Assembly (NCBI RefSeq): GCF_003384935.1 | Contig: NZ_QTTQ01000009.1 | Location: 1,054,001-1,118,000 of the forward strand | Direction of reading: 5' to 3' | Origin: Lutibacter oceani | GTDB lineage: Bacteria; Bacteroidota; Bacteroidia; Flavobacteriales; Flavobacteriaceae | DNA: 64,000 bases | Shown: positions 43,689 through 52,873 of the stretch, piece after piece | Layout of the letters: each line of letters begins with the position of its first letter | How positions within the stretch are numbered: the stretch's first letter is position 1 | Translations under genes and position numbers: made by a program | The notes under the pieces: generated by a model | The model's input: only the letters and a program-made list of their open reading frames with translations | Database searches by the model: none | What the model was told of the DNA's origin: nothing

Positions 43689-45944
43689 TTGAATAATATC
43701 TTTAAAATATTTGTTAGCTTTTTAATTGCACTAATTATTGTTGGTTGCTCTACAAAAAAAGATGCTTTTTTAAATAGAAATTTTCATTCGGTTAATACAA
43801 AGTACAATATACTTTTTAACGGACATGAAGCTTTAAGAGTTGGTTTAGAGCAATTAAACGCTAATTACGAAGATAATTTTTGGGAACGTTTACCAGTGGA
43901 ACCTCTTAAAGTAGAGGTTTTAGCTTTACCGGGTGTAACTGCAAATGCAGATAATTCCCCTAAAGAATTTGAAAGAGCTGAAGAAAAAGCCGTAAAAGCA
44001 ATTCAAAAACATTCTATGCTTATTGCGCGGCAGGAAAGAAATAAACAAATTGATGATGCCTACTTATTATTAGGAAAATCTCGGTATTATTCAAAAAGAT
44101 TTGTTCCTGCATTAGAAGCTTTTAACTATGTTATCAGCAATTATCCAAGAGCCAACTTAATAAATGAAACTAAGGTTTGGCAAGCCAAAACGCTAGTTCG
44201 TTTAAGAAATGAAGAGCAAGCAATTCAAAACTTACAAGTACTCTTAAAAAATGAATCCATAAAACAGACAATTTTTGAAGATTCGCATACGGTTTTGGCA
44301 ATGGCGTATATTAGTTTAGATAGTATAGATAAAGCATTGTACCATTTAAATAAAGGAGTGCTAATAACCAATAAAAATAAAGTTATTGCAAATGCAATGA
44401 TTACTAAAAAGAAAACAAATGTAATTAAGCCTGAACTATCTACTAAAAATGCAGAACAAACAGCGCGTAATTTGTTTATTATTGGTCAAATTTATAAGGA
44501 AAAAGGCAACATAGATTCTTCAAATATTGCATTTAATAACATTATAAAATTTAATAAAGCACCTCGTAAATATAGTGTAAGAGCTCAAATTGAAAAGGCC
44601 AAAAATTTTATTTCAAAAGAAGATGCAATGTCTGCAATTGATGCACTTCAAAAAATGGCAAAAAATAGAGATAATAAAGCGTATTTAGATGAAATTTATT
44701 ATCAATTAGGTTTTATTGAAAATACTAATAATTCTGAAACAGCAATAGATTATTTTAAAAAATCTTTATTGGCAAGTGATATAAATAATTTTCAAAAAGA
44801 GCTTTCTTTTGAAGCTGCCGGAAATTACTATTTTGATAAAGCGCAATTTGCCACTGCAGGTGCTTATTACGATAGTATTTTAGGAATTACTAAAAGCGAA
44901 AATTCTAAACGAGTTAGAAGGTTGGCAAGAAAACGCTCAAACTTAAACGATGTTATTTTATATGAAAGCATTGCAAAAAACAACGATAGTATTTTAAAAA
45001 TTGTTGCAATGAGTAAAGAAGAGCAAACAGCTTTCTTTAACTCATATATTGAAAATTTAAAAGCAACAGATGAAAAGCAACAACAAATAGCCTCATCTGG
45101 TAATGGATTCTTTAAAAGCTTAGGGCTAAATAATAAAAATACTAAAGAAACAGGGAAATGGTATTTTTACAATACACAAACTTTGGGTTTTGGAGAACAG
45201 GAATTTAAGCGAATTTGGGGAAATCGTCCACTTGAAGAAAATTGGAGACTCAGCAACAAAACACAACTTAATTTTCAGGGAAATAATTTAGATGCATTGC
45301 AAGTAGTAAAAAAGATTGATGAATCTAAAAAATATGATCTTGATTATTATTTAGAAAATATTCCTTCAGATTTGTCTAAAATTGATAGTTTAAAACACGA
45401 TAGAAATAATGCCTATTACAAATTAGGTGTTATTTATAAAGAACAATTTAATGAGTATGATTTAGCAATAGCTAAATTTGAAGACTTACTTTTATTAAAT
45501 CCTGATGAAAAGCTTGAAGTTCCAACAAAATATCATTTATATAAAATTTACGAAACTCAAAATAACAGTAAAGCTGCAATATTAAAGGATGATATTACTA
45601 CAAATTTTGCAACATCATTGTATGCTAAAATACTTTTAAATCCTAATTCGGTATTAACCGAAGAAGTTGAAAGTGCTCCTGAAAGTGAATATGCATTAGT
45701 TTTTTATGATTATAAAGACAATAATTTTGATGCTGTTATAGAAAAAGCAAATTTGGCAATAACTAAATATGAAGGTCATGCAATTGTACCAAAATTCGAA
45801 TTATTAAAAGCATACACAATTGGTAAAAAAGAAGGACTAGAAGCTTTTCAGATTGCCTTGGATTTTGTTGCAACAAATTACCCAAACACCGAAGAAGGAA
45901 AAAAGGCATTAGAAGTAATTGAAACCATAAAATCAAAAATATAA
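43689..45944 (+). CDS. sprE: Tetratricopeptide lipoprotein, SprE/PorW-like (T9SS/gliding)
   Basis: The 751-residue protein begins at a TTG; no ATG lies near the signal peptide. The lipobox IIVGC near residue 19 is followed by STKKDAFLNRNFHSVNTKYN, which I associate with SprE of F. johnsoniae and PorW of Porphyromonas gingivalis. Multiple TPR-like helices (DAYLLLGKSRYYSKRFVPAL and later) fill the rest. SprE/PorW is a periplasmic lipoprotein needed for type IX secretion and gliding. GldH and a T9SS cargo gene are in the same window. Confidence 0.85.
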   Translation: MNNIFKIFVSFLIALIIVGCSTKKDAFLNRNFHSVNTKYNILFNGHEALRVGLEQLNANYEDNFWERLPVEPLKVEVLALPGVTANADNSPKEFERAEEKAVKAIQKHSMLIARQERNKQIDDAYLLLGKSRYYSKRFVPALEAFNYVISNYPRANLINETKVWQAKTLVRLRNEEQAIQNLQVLLKNESIKQTIFEDSHTVLAMAYISLDSIDKALYHLNKGVLITNKNKVIANAMITKKKTNVIKPELSTKNAEQTARNLFIIGQIYKEKGNIDSSNIAFNNIIKFNKAPRKYSVRAQIEKAKNFISKEDAMSAIDALQKMAKNRDNKAYLDEIYYQLGFIENTNNSETAIDYFKKSLLASDINNFQKELSFEAAGNYYFDKAQFATAGAYYDSILGITKSENSKRVRRLARKRSNLNDVILYESIAKNNDSILKIVAMSKEEQTAFFNSYIENLKATDEKQQQIASSGNGFFKSLGLNNKNTKETGKWYFYNTQTLGFGEQEFKRIWGNRPLEENWRLSNKTQLNFQGNNLDALQVVKKIDESKKYDLDYYLENIPSDLSKIDSLKHDRNNAYYKLGVIYKEQFNEYDLAIAKFEDLLLLNPDEKLEVPTKYHLYKIYETQNNSKAAILKDDITTNFATSLYAKILLNPNSVLTEEVESAPESEYALVFYDYKDNNFDAVIEKANLAITKYEGHAIVPKFELLKAYTIGKKEGLEAFQIALDFVATNYPNTEEGKKALEVIETIKSKI

Positions 45945-45968
45945 TAATCCCATTAATAATTAAGAACC

Positions 45969-46370
45969 ATGTTTTCAGAAAAAAAGGAAAAACAACCACA
46001 AACTTTAGAGCGTAATATTATTGGAAAAAACACTTCAATTGTAGGAGATATAATTTCAGAAGGAGATTTTAGAATTGATGGAAAAGTTGAAGGAACTATA
46101 AAAACAAACGGAAGAGTTATAATTGGAGGTTCTGGCTTTGTAAGCGGAAAAGTTGAATGTAATTATGCAGATATTGAAGGTAAATTTTCTGGTGAATTGT
46201 CAGTTAATAATATTTTGTCATTAAAAGCTACTGCAAAAATTTCTGGAAATGTAATTATTGGAAAATTATCGGTTGAGCCAGGAGCAGAATTTAATGCAAC
46301 CTGCGCAATGAAAAATGCTACAGTTAAGGAATTAAAAAATGAACAAAATACCAAAGAAAGGACAGCTTAA
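45969..46370 (+). CDS. Bactofilin
   Basis: The 133-residue protein is a bactofilin: a beta-helical core with NTSIVGDIISEGDFRIDGKVEG and repeated short turns up to about residue 110. Bactofilins polymerise without nucleotides and help shape or locate envelope machinery. Its 3' end overlaps atpZ by 32 bases, so it is translationally tied to the ATP synthase assembly gene. Confidence 0.9.
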   Translation: MFSEKKEKQPQTLERNIIGKNTSIVGDIISEGDFRIDGKVEGTIKTNGRVIIGGSGFVSGKVECNYADIEGKFSGELSVNNILSLKATAKISGNVIIGKLSVEPGAEFNATCAMKNATVKELKNEQNTKERTA

Positions 46371-46560
46371 CAAATACCTCCAATTAACTGGTATTGCATT
46401 TCAAATGGGTGCTACAATTTATTTAGCAGCTTACTTTGGTAAAAAACTAGATAGTTATTATCAAAACGAAAAAAAAATTTTCACGTTACTTCTTGTATTA
46501 TTAGGTTTGGCAGTTTCAATATGGAATGTGTTGCGACAGTTGAAGAAAATTAATCAATAA
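46339..46560 (+). CDS. atpZ: AtpZ/AtpI-family protein
   Basis: The 73-residue protein has two membrane helices, with QLTGIAFQMGATIYLAAYFG and then a C-terminal helix ending WNVLRQLKK, typical of AtpZ. AtpZ/AtpI proteins assist c-ring assembly and can conduct magnesium or calcium. Its start lies inside the bactofilin gene. Confidence 0.85.
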   Translation: MNKIPKKGQLNKYLQLTGIAFQMGATIYLAAYFGKKLDSYYQNEKKIFTLLLVLLGLAVSIWNVLRQLKKINQ

Positions 46561-46568
46561 CCTTTTTT

Positions 46569-46949
46569 ATGTACCTAATTTTTAAACGTTTTCTAATAGA
46601 ACTATTATTGGGGATATTATTGGCTTTTAGCATACACTTAACAATTTTAAATTTAAACAGTTTGCCACTATTTGATAATAGTATTATTACATCTTATATT
46701 GTAAATATGTTATTGGCTTTTATAATATTTACGGCACTTTATTTAGTGAGAGATAAATTTAAAAATGAAATTGGTTTTTTATTTATGGGTGGAAGTTTTC
46801 TTAAATTCTTTATTTTCTTTCTTGTTTTTTTACCTGTTTTTAAAGAAGATGGCTCAATAAATAAACTAGAATTTGCTTCTTTTTTTGTACCCTATACAGT
46901 GTGTTTAGTAATAGAAACATTGGGAGTTATTAGACTACTTAAAAACTAG
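46569..46949 (+). CDS. DUF6168 family membrane protein
   Basis: The 126-residue protein has four membrane helices and occupies the position of atpI/uncI between atpZ and atpB. It matches my recollection of DUF6168 in flavobacteria. A c-ring assembly role is inferred from position only. It starts 8 bases after atpZ. Confidence 0.72.
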   Translation: MYLIFKRFLIELLLGILLAFSIHLTILNLNSLPLFDNSIITSYIVNMLLAFIIFTALYLVRDKFKNEIGFLFMGGSFLKFFIFFLVFLPVFKEDGSINKLEFASFFVPYTVCLVIETLGVIRLLKN

Positions 46950-46994
46950 AGTATTACTTAATTTAGATTCAATAAAAACAAAGAATAATTTATT

Positions 46995-47024
46995 TTTGAT
47001 TTTTAATTTAAAAACATACCTTTG
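46995..47024 (+). promoter_or_regulatory. Promoter of the atpBEFHAG operon
   Basis: TTTG (46995-46998), 18 bases, TACCTTTG (47017-47024); both halves match the Bacteroidota consensus. Transcription would start near 47030, about 30 bases before the atpB ATG. Confidence 0.65.
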
Positions 47025-47060
47025 CAGCTAATTTTAAGCAACGACTATTATTTAGGTAAT

Positions 47061-48194
47061 ATGCAAAGAAAAAATCTAGTTAAAGCGCTCACTTTATTGT
47101 TATTGGTATTTGCTTTTTCGGCAAAGGCTCAGCACGAAACAACTGTTGAAGAACATGGTGACAAAGATATTAAAACAACTATTAAAGAATACATTCAGCA
47201 CCATCTTCAAGATTCTTACGACTTTAGTTTAACTTCTTATACAAATGATAATGGAGAGCATGTGTATATTGGAGCTCCACTTCCTGTTGTTTTAATAGAT
47301 GGTGGATTACAGGTGTTTTCTTCATCCAAATTTCATCATGGAGAAACTGTTGCTGAAGTAGGTGAAAATTATTATAAAGTTTATCACGGAAAAATTTACA
47401 AAACAGATGCTGCTGGTACTATTAATTTAGATGATCATCACCATCCTACTAATGCAAAGCCTTTAGACTTTTCTATTACAAAAAATGTAGCTGTAATCTT
47501 TTTAGTTGGATTGTTAATGTTCTTCTTATTTAGAGGTTTAGCTAATTCTTATGCGAAAAATAATGGTATCGCAACTGGATCAGGTCGTTTCTTTGAGCCT
47601 ATCATACTTTATATTAGAGATGATATTGCAATTCCAAACATTGGAGAAGAAAAGTATAAAAAGTATATGCCTTATTTATTAACGGTATTCTTTTTTATAT
47701 GGATAATAAATATGTTAGGGTTAACACCAATAGGTGTAAATGTTACAAATAGTATTTCTGTAACTGTAGCTTTAGCGTTAATTACGTTTTTAATCACAAA
47801 CTTTACTGGTACTAAAGACTATTGGTTGCATATTTTTGATCCATTAGGAAGTTCTATGCCTTGGATAGCAAAAATCCCATTGTATATCATACTTATACCA
47901 ATTGAAGTTTTAGGTATTTTTATTAAGCCATTCTCATTATTAATTCGTTTATATGCAAATATAAAAGCAGGTCATATTGTATTAATGAGTTTAATTGGTT
48001 TAATGTTTATTTTTAAAAGTTGGTTAGGTAGTCCTTTATCATTTGGATTAGCTTTCGCAATTTCTTTAATTGAATTATTAGTAGCACTATTACAAGCATA
48101 TATTTTTACAATGTTATCAGCATTGTATTTTGGATTCGCTAGTGAAACACATGAGCATGCAGAGGAACACAAAGGCGAAATAGAACACTTGTAA
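47061..48194 (+). CDS. atpB: F1Fo ATP synthase subunit a
   Basis: ATG 47061 gives 377 residues; the longer TTG start at 47022 lies inside the promoter and is rejected. A signal peptide ending AKA (about residue 23) precedes a periplasmic stretch of about 110 residues with HHH clusters (LDDHHHP). About six membrane helices follow, with the essential Arg in SLLIRLYANIKAGH. E. coli subunit a has 271 residues and no signal peptide, so this is the longer Bacteroidota form. It is the first gene of the promoter-bearing atp operon. Confidence 0.94.
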   Translation: MQRKNLVKALTLLLLVFAFSAKAQHETTVEEHGDKDIKTTIKEYIQHHLQDSYDFSLTSYTNDNGEHVYIGAPLPVVLIDGGLQVFSSSKFHHGETVAEVGENYYKVYHGKIYKTDAAGTINLDDHHHPTNAKPLDFSITKNVAVIFLVGLLMFFLFRGLANSYAKNNGIATGSGRFFEPIILYIRDDIAIPNIGEEKYKKYMPYLLTVFFFIWIINMLGLTPIGVNVTNSISVTVALALITFLITNFTGTKDYWLHIFDPLGSSMPWIAKIPLYIILIPIEVLGIFIKPFSLLIRLYANIKAGHIVLMSLIGLMFIFKSWLGSPLSFGLAFAISLIELLVALLQAYIFTMLSALYFGFASETHEHAEEHKGEIEHL

Positions 48195-48232
48195 GAAATA
48201 AATTGAATGTTTAATTTTTAATTATATATATT

Positions 48233-48424
48233 ATGGAAATCCCAGTAATGGTAGGAGCAGGTTTAGTGGTTATCGGTGTAGGTATCGGTATTGGTAAAAT
48301 TGGTGGTTCAGCAATGGACGCAATCGCCCGTCAACCTGAGGCTTATGGAAAAATCCAAACAGCAATGTTGATTGCAGCAGCGCTTATTGAAGGTATTGGA
48401 TTTGCTGCATTATTTGCAGTTTAA
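48233..48424 (+). CDS. atpE: F1Fo ATP synthase subunit c
   Basis: The 63-residue protein is two membrane helices with the polar loop ARQPEA at about 32-37. The ion-carrying Glu is near residue 53 in LIEGIGF. Glu is followed by Gly rather than Ser/Thr and no Gln lies at the matching helix-1 site, so proton rather than sodium coupling is likely. A hairpin follows the gene before atpF. Confidence 0.95.
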   Translation: MEIPVMVGAGLVVIGVGIGIGKIGGSAMDAIARQPEAYGKIQTAMLIAAALIEGIGFAALFAV

Positions 48425-48436
48425 TTCTAAATTACA

Positions 48437-48471
48437 AAGCAAAGTTGTAACGGTTGGTTGCAACTTTGCTT
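48437..48471 (+). other. Hairpin between atpE and atpF
   Basis: Stem AAGCAAAGTTG / CAACTTTGCTT (11 bp) with a 13-base loop, starting 13 bases after the atpE stop. No U run follows, so it is more likely a processing or stability element than a full terminator. Confidence 0.65.
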
Positions 48472-48508
48472 ATTAAAAATTAAAACAATATAATACTAAC
48501 TATATATT

Positions 48509-49009
48509 ATGGAGAAGTTATTAGGAGAATTTTCAATTGGATTGTTTTTTTGGCAAACAGTATTATTTCTAGCATTACTGTTCTTATTAAGAAAGTTTGC
48601 TTGGAAACCGATTTTAAATGCGGTTAATGAAAGAGAAGAAGGAATAAAAAATGCATTAGATGAGGCTGAAAATGCACGTAAAGAAATGCAAAATCTGAAT
48701 GCAGACAATGAGCGAATTTTAAAAGAAGCACGTGCACAACGTGACGAACTTTTAAAAGAAGCACGTGAAATGAAAGAAAACATTATTTCTGAAGCAAAAG
48801 GAGAAGCTCAAATACAAGCTAATAAAGTTGTCGAGCAAGCACAAGCAACTATCCAGGCTGAAAAACAAGCAGCAATTACAGATTTAAAAAATCAAGTTGC
48901 TGAATTATCAGTAGGAATTGCAGAAAAAGTTGTTAGAGGAGAGTTATCAGACAAAAACAAGCAGATAAAACTTGTTGAAGAAATGTTAAAAGAAGTAACA
49001 ATTAGCTAA
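48509..49009 (+). CDS. atpF: F1Fo ATP synthase subunit b
   Basis: The 166-residue protein has an N-terminal membrane helix (about 8-28, with FFWQTVLFLALLFLLRKFAWKP) and a long charged helix that forms the peripheral stalk. It is the usual length for subunit b. Subunit delta follows after 7 bases. Confidence 0.95.
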   Translation: MEKLLGEFSIGLFFWQTVLFLALLFLLRKFAWKPILNAVNEREEGIKNALDEAENARKEMQNLNADNERILKEARAQRDELLKEAREMKENIISEAKGEAQIQANKVVEQAQATIQAEKQAAITDLKNQVAELSVGIAEKVVRGELSDKNKQIKLVEEMLKEVTIS

Positions 49010-49016
49010 TTAACAA

Positions 49017-49559
49017 ATGAGCGGATCTAGAGCAGCAGTAAGATATGCAAAGGCAGTATTAAATTTTGCACTTGAACAAAATAAAGAAGTTGAAGTGAAT
49101 AATGACATGTTGTTGGTAGCTAACACAATTGAAGAAAGTAAAGATTTACAATTATTGTTGAATAGTCCAATTTTAAAATCGGATCTTAAAAAATCAACGT
49201 TAAAAGAAGTTTTTTCTGGAAAAATTTCAAGTTTATCAATTGGTCTAATTGATCTTTTAGTAGATAATAAAAGGTTAGCAATATTAGTTGATGTTGCAAA
49301 AAAATACACAGAAATTTTTGACAAATTAAAGGGAATTGAAGTAGCTAAAGTAACTTCTGCAATTCCTTTAACCGAAGATTTAAATAAACAAGTTTTAGCG
49401 AAAGTTAAAGAAATTACAGGGAAACAAGCAACAATTGAAAATATTATAAATCCAGATATTATTGGGGGATTTATATTACGTATAGGAGATGTTCAGTACG
49501 ATGCAAGTATTTTCAATAAATTACAAGCATTAAAAAGACAATTTGAAAGCGAGATTTAA
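49017..49559 (+). CDS. atpH: F1Fo ATP synthase subunit delta
   Basis: The 180-residue protein has the N-terminal helical bundle (AAVRYAKAVLNFALEQ) and the C-terminal domain with IIGGFILRIGDVQYDASI. It links F1 to the stalk. Length is normal. It is 47 bases before atpA. Confidence 0.94.
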   Translation: MSGSRAAVRYAKAVLNFALEQNKEVEVNNDMLLVANTIEESKDLQLLLNSPILKSDLKKSTLKEVFSGKISSLSIGLIDLLVDNKRLAILVDVAKKYTEIFDKLKGIEVAKVTSAIPLTEDLNKQVLAKVKEITGKQATIENIINPDIIGGFILRIGDVQYDASIFNKLQALKRQFESEI

Positions 49560-49606
49560 ATCTCAAATTAAAAAATAAAAGATTTTAGTTTTAAAAAATA
49601 AATAAA

Positions 49607-51184
49607 ATGGCATCAATAAAACCAGCTGAAGTATCAGCGATTTTAAAACAACAATTAGCAGGGTTTGAAGCATCAGCTTCATTAGACGAAGTTGGAACAG
49701 TATTGCAAGTGGGTGATGGTATTGCTCGTGTATACGGTTTGGCAAATGCTCAATACGGTGAACTTGTTGAATTTGAAGATGGATTAGAAGGGATTGTATT
49801 GAACTTAGAAGAAGACAATGTAGGTGTTGTTTTATTAGGACATTCTAAAAATATTAAAGAAGGTTCTACTGTAAAACGTACTGAAAGAATTGCTTCATTA
49901 CAAGTAGGTGAAGGAATTGTTGGACGTGTAGTTAATACATTAGGATTTCCAATTGATGGTAAAGGACCAATACAAGGTGAAACTTTTGAAATGCCCCTAG
50001 AACGTAAAGCTCCTGGTGTAATTTATCGTGAGCCAGTAACAGAACCATTACAAACAGGTTTAAAAGCAGTTGATGCTATGATTCCAGTTGGTAGAGGTCA
50101 ACGTGAGCTTATTATTGGTGACCGTCAAACAGGTAAATCTACAGTTGCTATTGATACTATTATCAATCAAAAAGAATTTTATGATGCAGGTGTTCCAGTA
50201 TATTGTATATATGTTGCAATTGGACAAAAAGCATCAACAGTTGCAGGTATTGCAAATTTGTTTGAAGAAAAAGGAGCAATGGCTTATACAACAATAATTG
50301 CTGCAAATGCTTCAGATCCTGCTGCAATGCAAGTTTATGCTCCAATGGGAGGTGCAGCAATTGGAGAATATTTTAGAGATACAGGTCGTCCAGCTTTAAT
50401 TGTTTATGATGATTTATCTAAACAAGCTGTAGCATACCGTGAGATTTCGTTATTATTACGTCGTCCACCAGGACGTGAGGCATATCCAGGTGACGTTTTT
50501 TACTTACACTCTCGTTTATTAGAACGTGCTGCAAAAGTAATTAATGATGATACTATTGCTGCCCAAATGAATGATGTTCCTGATTCTTTACAAGGTAAAA
50601 TAAAAGGAGGAGGTTCATTAACAGCATTACCTATTATTGAAACACAAGCAGGTGACGTTTCGGCATATATTCCAACAAACGTAATTTCAATTACAGATGG
50701 ACAAATTTTCTTAGATGGAGATTTGTTTAACTCAGGTGTACGTCCAGCTATTAACGTAGGTATTTCTGTATCTCGAGTAGGTGGTAATGCACAAATTAAA
50801 TCAATGAAAAAAGTTGCAGGAACTTTAAAATTAGACCAGGCGCAATATCGTGAGTTAGAAGCGTTTGCTAAGTTTGGTTCAGATTTAGATGCTGCAACCT
50901 TAAACGTAATTGAAAAAGGAAAACGTAATGTTGAAATTTTAAAACAAGCACAATCGGATCCATTTAAAGTTGAAGATCAAATTGCAATAATTTATGCAGG
51001 TTCTAAAAACTTATTAAGAGCAGTTCCTGTTGAAAAAGTTAAAGAATTTGAATCTGATTTCATTCAATATTTAAATGCAAAACACAGAGGTACTTTAGAT
51101 ACTTTAAAAGCTGGTAAGTTAACTGATGAAGTAATAGATACTTTAACAAGCGCAGCTAAAGAAGTTTCAGCTAAATACATTTAA
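49607..51184 (+). CDS. atpA: F1Fo ATP synthase subunit alpha
   Basis: The 525-residue protein has the P-loop GDRQTGKST near 172-180, [27 protein letters not shown] and the family ending typical of AtpA. It carries the non-catalytic nucleotide sites; the catalytic beta subunit (atpD) is not in the window. A 17-bp hairpin follows before atpG. Confidence 0.97.
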   Translation: MASIKPAEVSAILKQQLAGFEASASLDEVGTVLQVGDGIARVYGLANAQYGELVEFEDGLEGIVLNLEEDNVGVVLLGHSKNIKEGSTVKRTERIASLQVGEGIVGRVVNTLGFPIDGKGPIQGETFEMPLERKAPGVIYREPVTEPLQTGLKAVDAMIPVGRGQRELIIGDRQTGKSTVAIDTIINQKEFYDAGVPVYCIYVAIGQKASTVAGIANLFEEKGAMAYTTIIAANASDPAAMQVYAPMGGAAIGEYFRDTGRPALIVYDDLSKQAVAYREISLLLRRPPGREAYPGDVFYLHSRLLERAAKVINDDTIAAQMNDVPDSLQGKIKGGGSLTALPIIETQAGDVSAYIPTNVISITDGQIFLDGDLFNSGVRPAINVGISVSRVGGNAQIKSMKKVAGTLKLDQAQYRELEAFAKFGSDLDAATLNVIEKGKRNVEILKQAQSDPFKVEDQIAIIYAGSKNLLRAVPVEKVKEFESDFIQYLNAKHRGTLDTLKAGKLTDEVIDTLTSAAKEVSAKYI

Positions 51185-51194
51185 TAAAGACTTT

Positions 51195-51235
51195 AGTATT
51201 AAGTATTGAGGAAATATACCTCAATACTTAATACT
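51195..51235 (+). other. Perfect 17-bp hairpin between atpA and atpG
   Basis: Arms AGTATTAAGTATTGAGG (51195-51211) and its exact complement (51219-51235) enclose a 7-base loop. It fills most of the 65-base gap between stop and start and lacks a T run. Confidence 0.8.
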
Positions 51236-51249
51236 CAATACCAATATAA

Positions 51250-52110
51250 ATGGCAAACTTAAAAGAAATACGTAATAGAATTACTTCCATTGGTTCAACA
51301 ATGCAAATAACCAGTGCCATGAAAATGGTATCTGCCGCTAAGTTGAAAAAAGCCCAGGATGCAATTACTCAAATGCGCCCATATGCTAATAAATTAACGG
51401 AATTGCTACAAAGTTTAAGCGCAACGTTAGATGGTGATATAGGTGGTGTTTATTCTAAACAAAGAGAAGTGTCAAATGTTTTGTTGGTTGTAATAACTTC
51501 AAACAGAGGTTTATGTGGAGGTTTTAATTCATCGGTAATTAAAGCTACTGTAAAACATGCAAAAGATAATTATAAAGGAAAAAAAGTTGATTTGCTTACA
51601 ATAGGTAAAAAAGGAAATGACTTATTATCTAAGACCTTTAATATTGTTGAAAATCATACTGAAATTTATGATGATTTAACATTTAATAATGTAGCTGTTA
51701 TTGCTGAAAAAATAATGAGTTTGTTTGCTGAAGGAAACTATGATAAAGTTGAATTGATTTACAATCGATTTAAAAATGCTGCAACTCAAATTGAAACAAT
51801 TGAACAATTTTTGCCAATTGCTCCAATTGAAGGAACTACAAATGTAAATATTGATTATATTTTTGAACCATCTAAAGCAGAAATTGTGTTAGAATTGATT
51901 CCAAAATCGTTAAAGACACAATTATATAAAGCTATTAGAGATTCATTTGCATCTGAGCACGGAGCTCGTATGACAGCAATGCATAAAGCAACAGATAATG
52001 CAACTGACTTACGAAACGATTTGTTGTTAACTTATAACAAAGCTCGTCAAGCTGCAATTACTAATGAAATTTTAGAAATTGTTGGAGGTGCAGAAGCATT
52101 GAACAATTAA
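51250..52110 (+). CDS. atpG: F1Fo ATP synthase subunit gamma
   Basis: The 286-residue protein is the central stalk subunit: N-terminal IRNRITSIGSTMQITSAMKMVSAAK, the SNRGLCGGFNS turn and the C-terminal TAMHKATDNATDLRNDL helix are all classical. The operon ends here without atpD/atpC. A strong terminator follows at 52193. Confidence 0.96.
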   Translation: MANLKEIRNRITSIGSTMQITSAMKMVSAAKLKKAQDAITQMRPYANKLTELLQSLSATLDGDIGGVYSKQREVSNVLLVVITSNRGLCGGFNSSVIKATVKHAKDNYKGKKVDLLTIGKKGNDLLSKTFNIVENHTEIYDDLTFNNVAVIAEKIMSLFAEGNYDKVELIYNRFKNAATQIETIEQFLPIAPIEGTTNVNIDYIFEPSKAEIVLELIPKSLKTQLYKAIRDSFASEHGARMTAMHKATDNATDLRNDLLLTYNKARQAAITNEILEIVGGAEALNN

Positions 52111-52192
52111 CGCGAATAAGAGTAGCCAAATTTTTGAAAAGGTGCTGAGGTGCTAATAATTAGAGATTTTAAAAATTTTTATAGACATATTT

Positions 52193-52226
52193 AAAAGAGC
52201 TTATCAATATTGATAAGCTCTTTTTT
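52193..52226 (+). terminator. Terminator of the atp operon
   Basis: AAAAGAGCTTATCAAT and its exact complement form a stem of up to 16 bp with a T run after it. Confidence 0.87.
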
Positions 52227-52271
52227 ATTAATTTGGTATATATTTTGTTTATAGATAACTAAAAAAGTGAA

Positions 52272-52763
52272 ATGAATAAATTAGTATATACCATAGTTTT
52301 CGGTTTATTATTTTTGGCATTTTCTTGTTGTAGCTCCTCAAAAATTAAGGCAGATAATAAATTTCAAAACAATCCACCATTTAAAATTGTTAAAGCAGTT
52401 TATAAAAATTGGGTTGGCGGTCAGCCGGGTGTAAAAGGGTATTTAGTTCAATTTGAAATTGATAATCCCGAGATAGTATTAGATACTGTATATTTCAGAA
52501 ATATGAAAACAAAGCTAAAAAAAGATTTTACTTCTGAAAATAATACATATGTAGGAACATTTATTTTACCTCATATAATAAAAGATTATATTTTACATAA
52601 AGACCCAAAAAAAGAGTTTGGAAATGAGCCACCTATAGTATCTGAAAATATCCCTTTTGTTTTAAATGATAATGAAGCAGTAATATCATATATTTTTAAT
52701 AATAAAACAGCATATTATAAGGTTTCTAATATAATTGAAATTAAAAATACTTCAAAATATTAA
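52272..52763 (+). CDS. Lipoprotein of unknown function
   Basis: The 163-residue protein has a lipoprotein signal with Cys-Cys near residues 19-20 (AFSCCSSS). The rest is beta-rich, with KNWVGGQPGVKGYLVQFEIDNP and later NIPFVLNDNEAVISYIF, and no catalytic motif. It has its own position after the atp terminator. The function is unknown. Confidence 0.7.
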   Translation: MNKLVYTIVFGLLFLAFSCCSSSKIKADNKFQNNPPFKIVKAVYKNWVGGQPGVKGYLVQFEIDNPEIVLDTVYFRNMKTKLKKDFTSENNTYVGTFILPHIIKDYILHKDPKKEFGNEPPIVSENIPFVLNDNEAVISYIFNNKTAYYKVSNIIEIKNTSKY

Positions 52764-52873
52764 ATTATTAGAAAGTATAACTCACATAAAATCAAGTATA
52801 TAAAAAGTTAAAATTCATAATAATATTTTTTGGCATAGATTTTGAAAATCCTATACTATAACCCAAAAACTAA

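Noticed and set aside
47022-47060. TTG start for subunit a
   Set aside because: It lies within the TACCTTTG promoter box and would spoil the signal peptide.
48233-48424. Sodium-type subunit c
   Set aside because: No Gln in helix 1 and Gly rather than Ser/Thr after the Glu; proton type is more likely.
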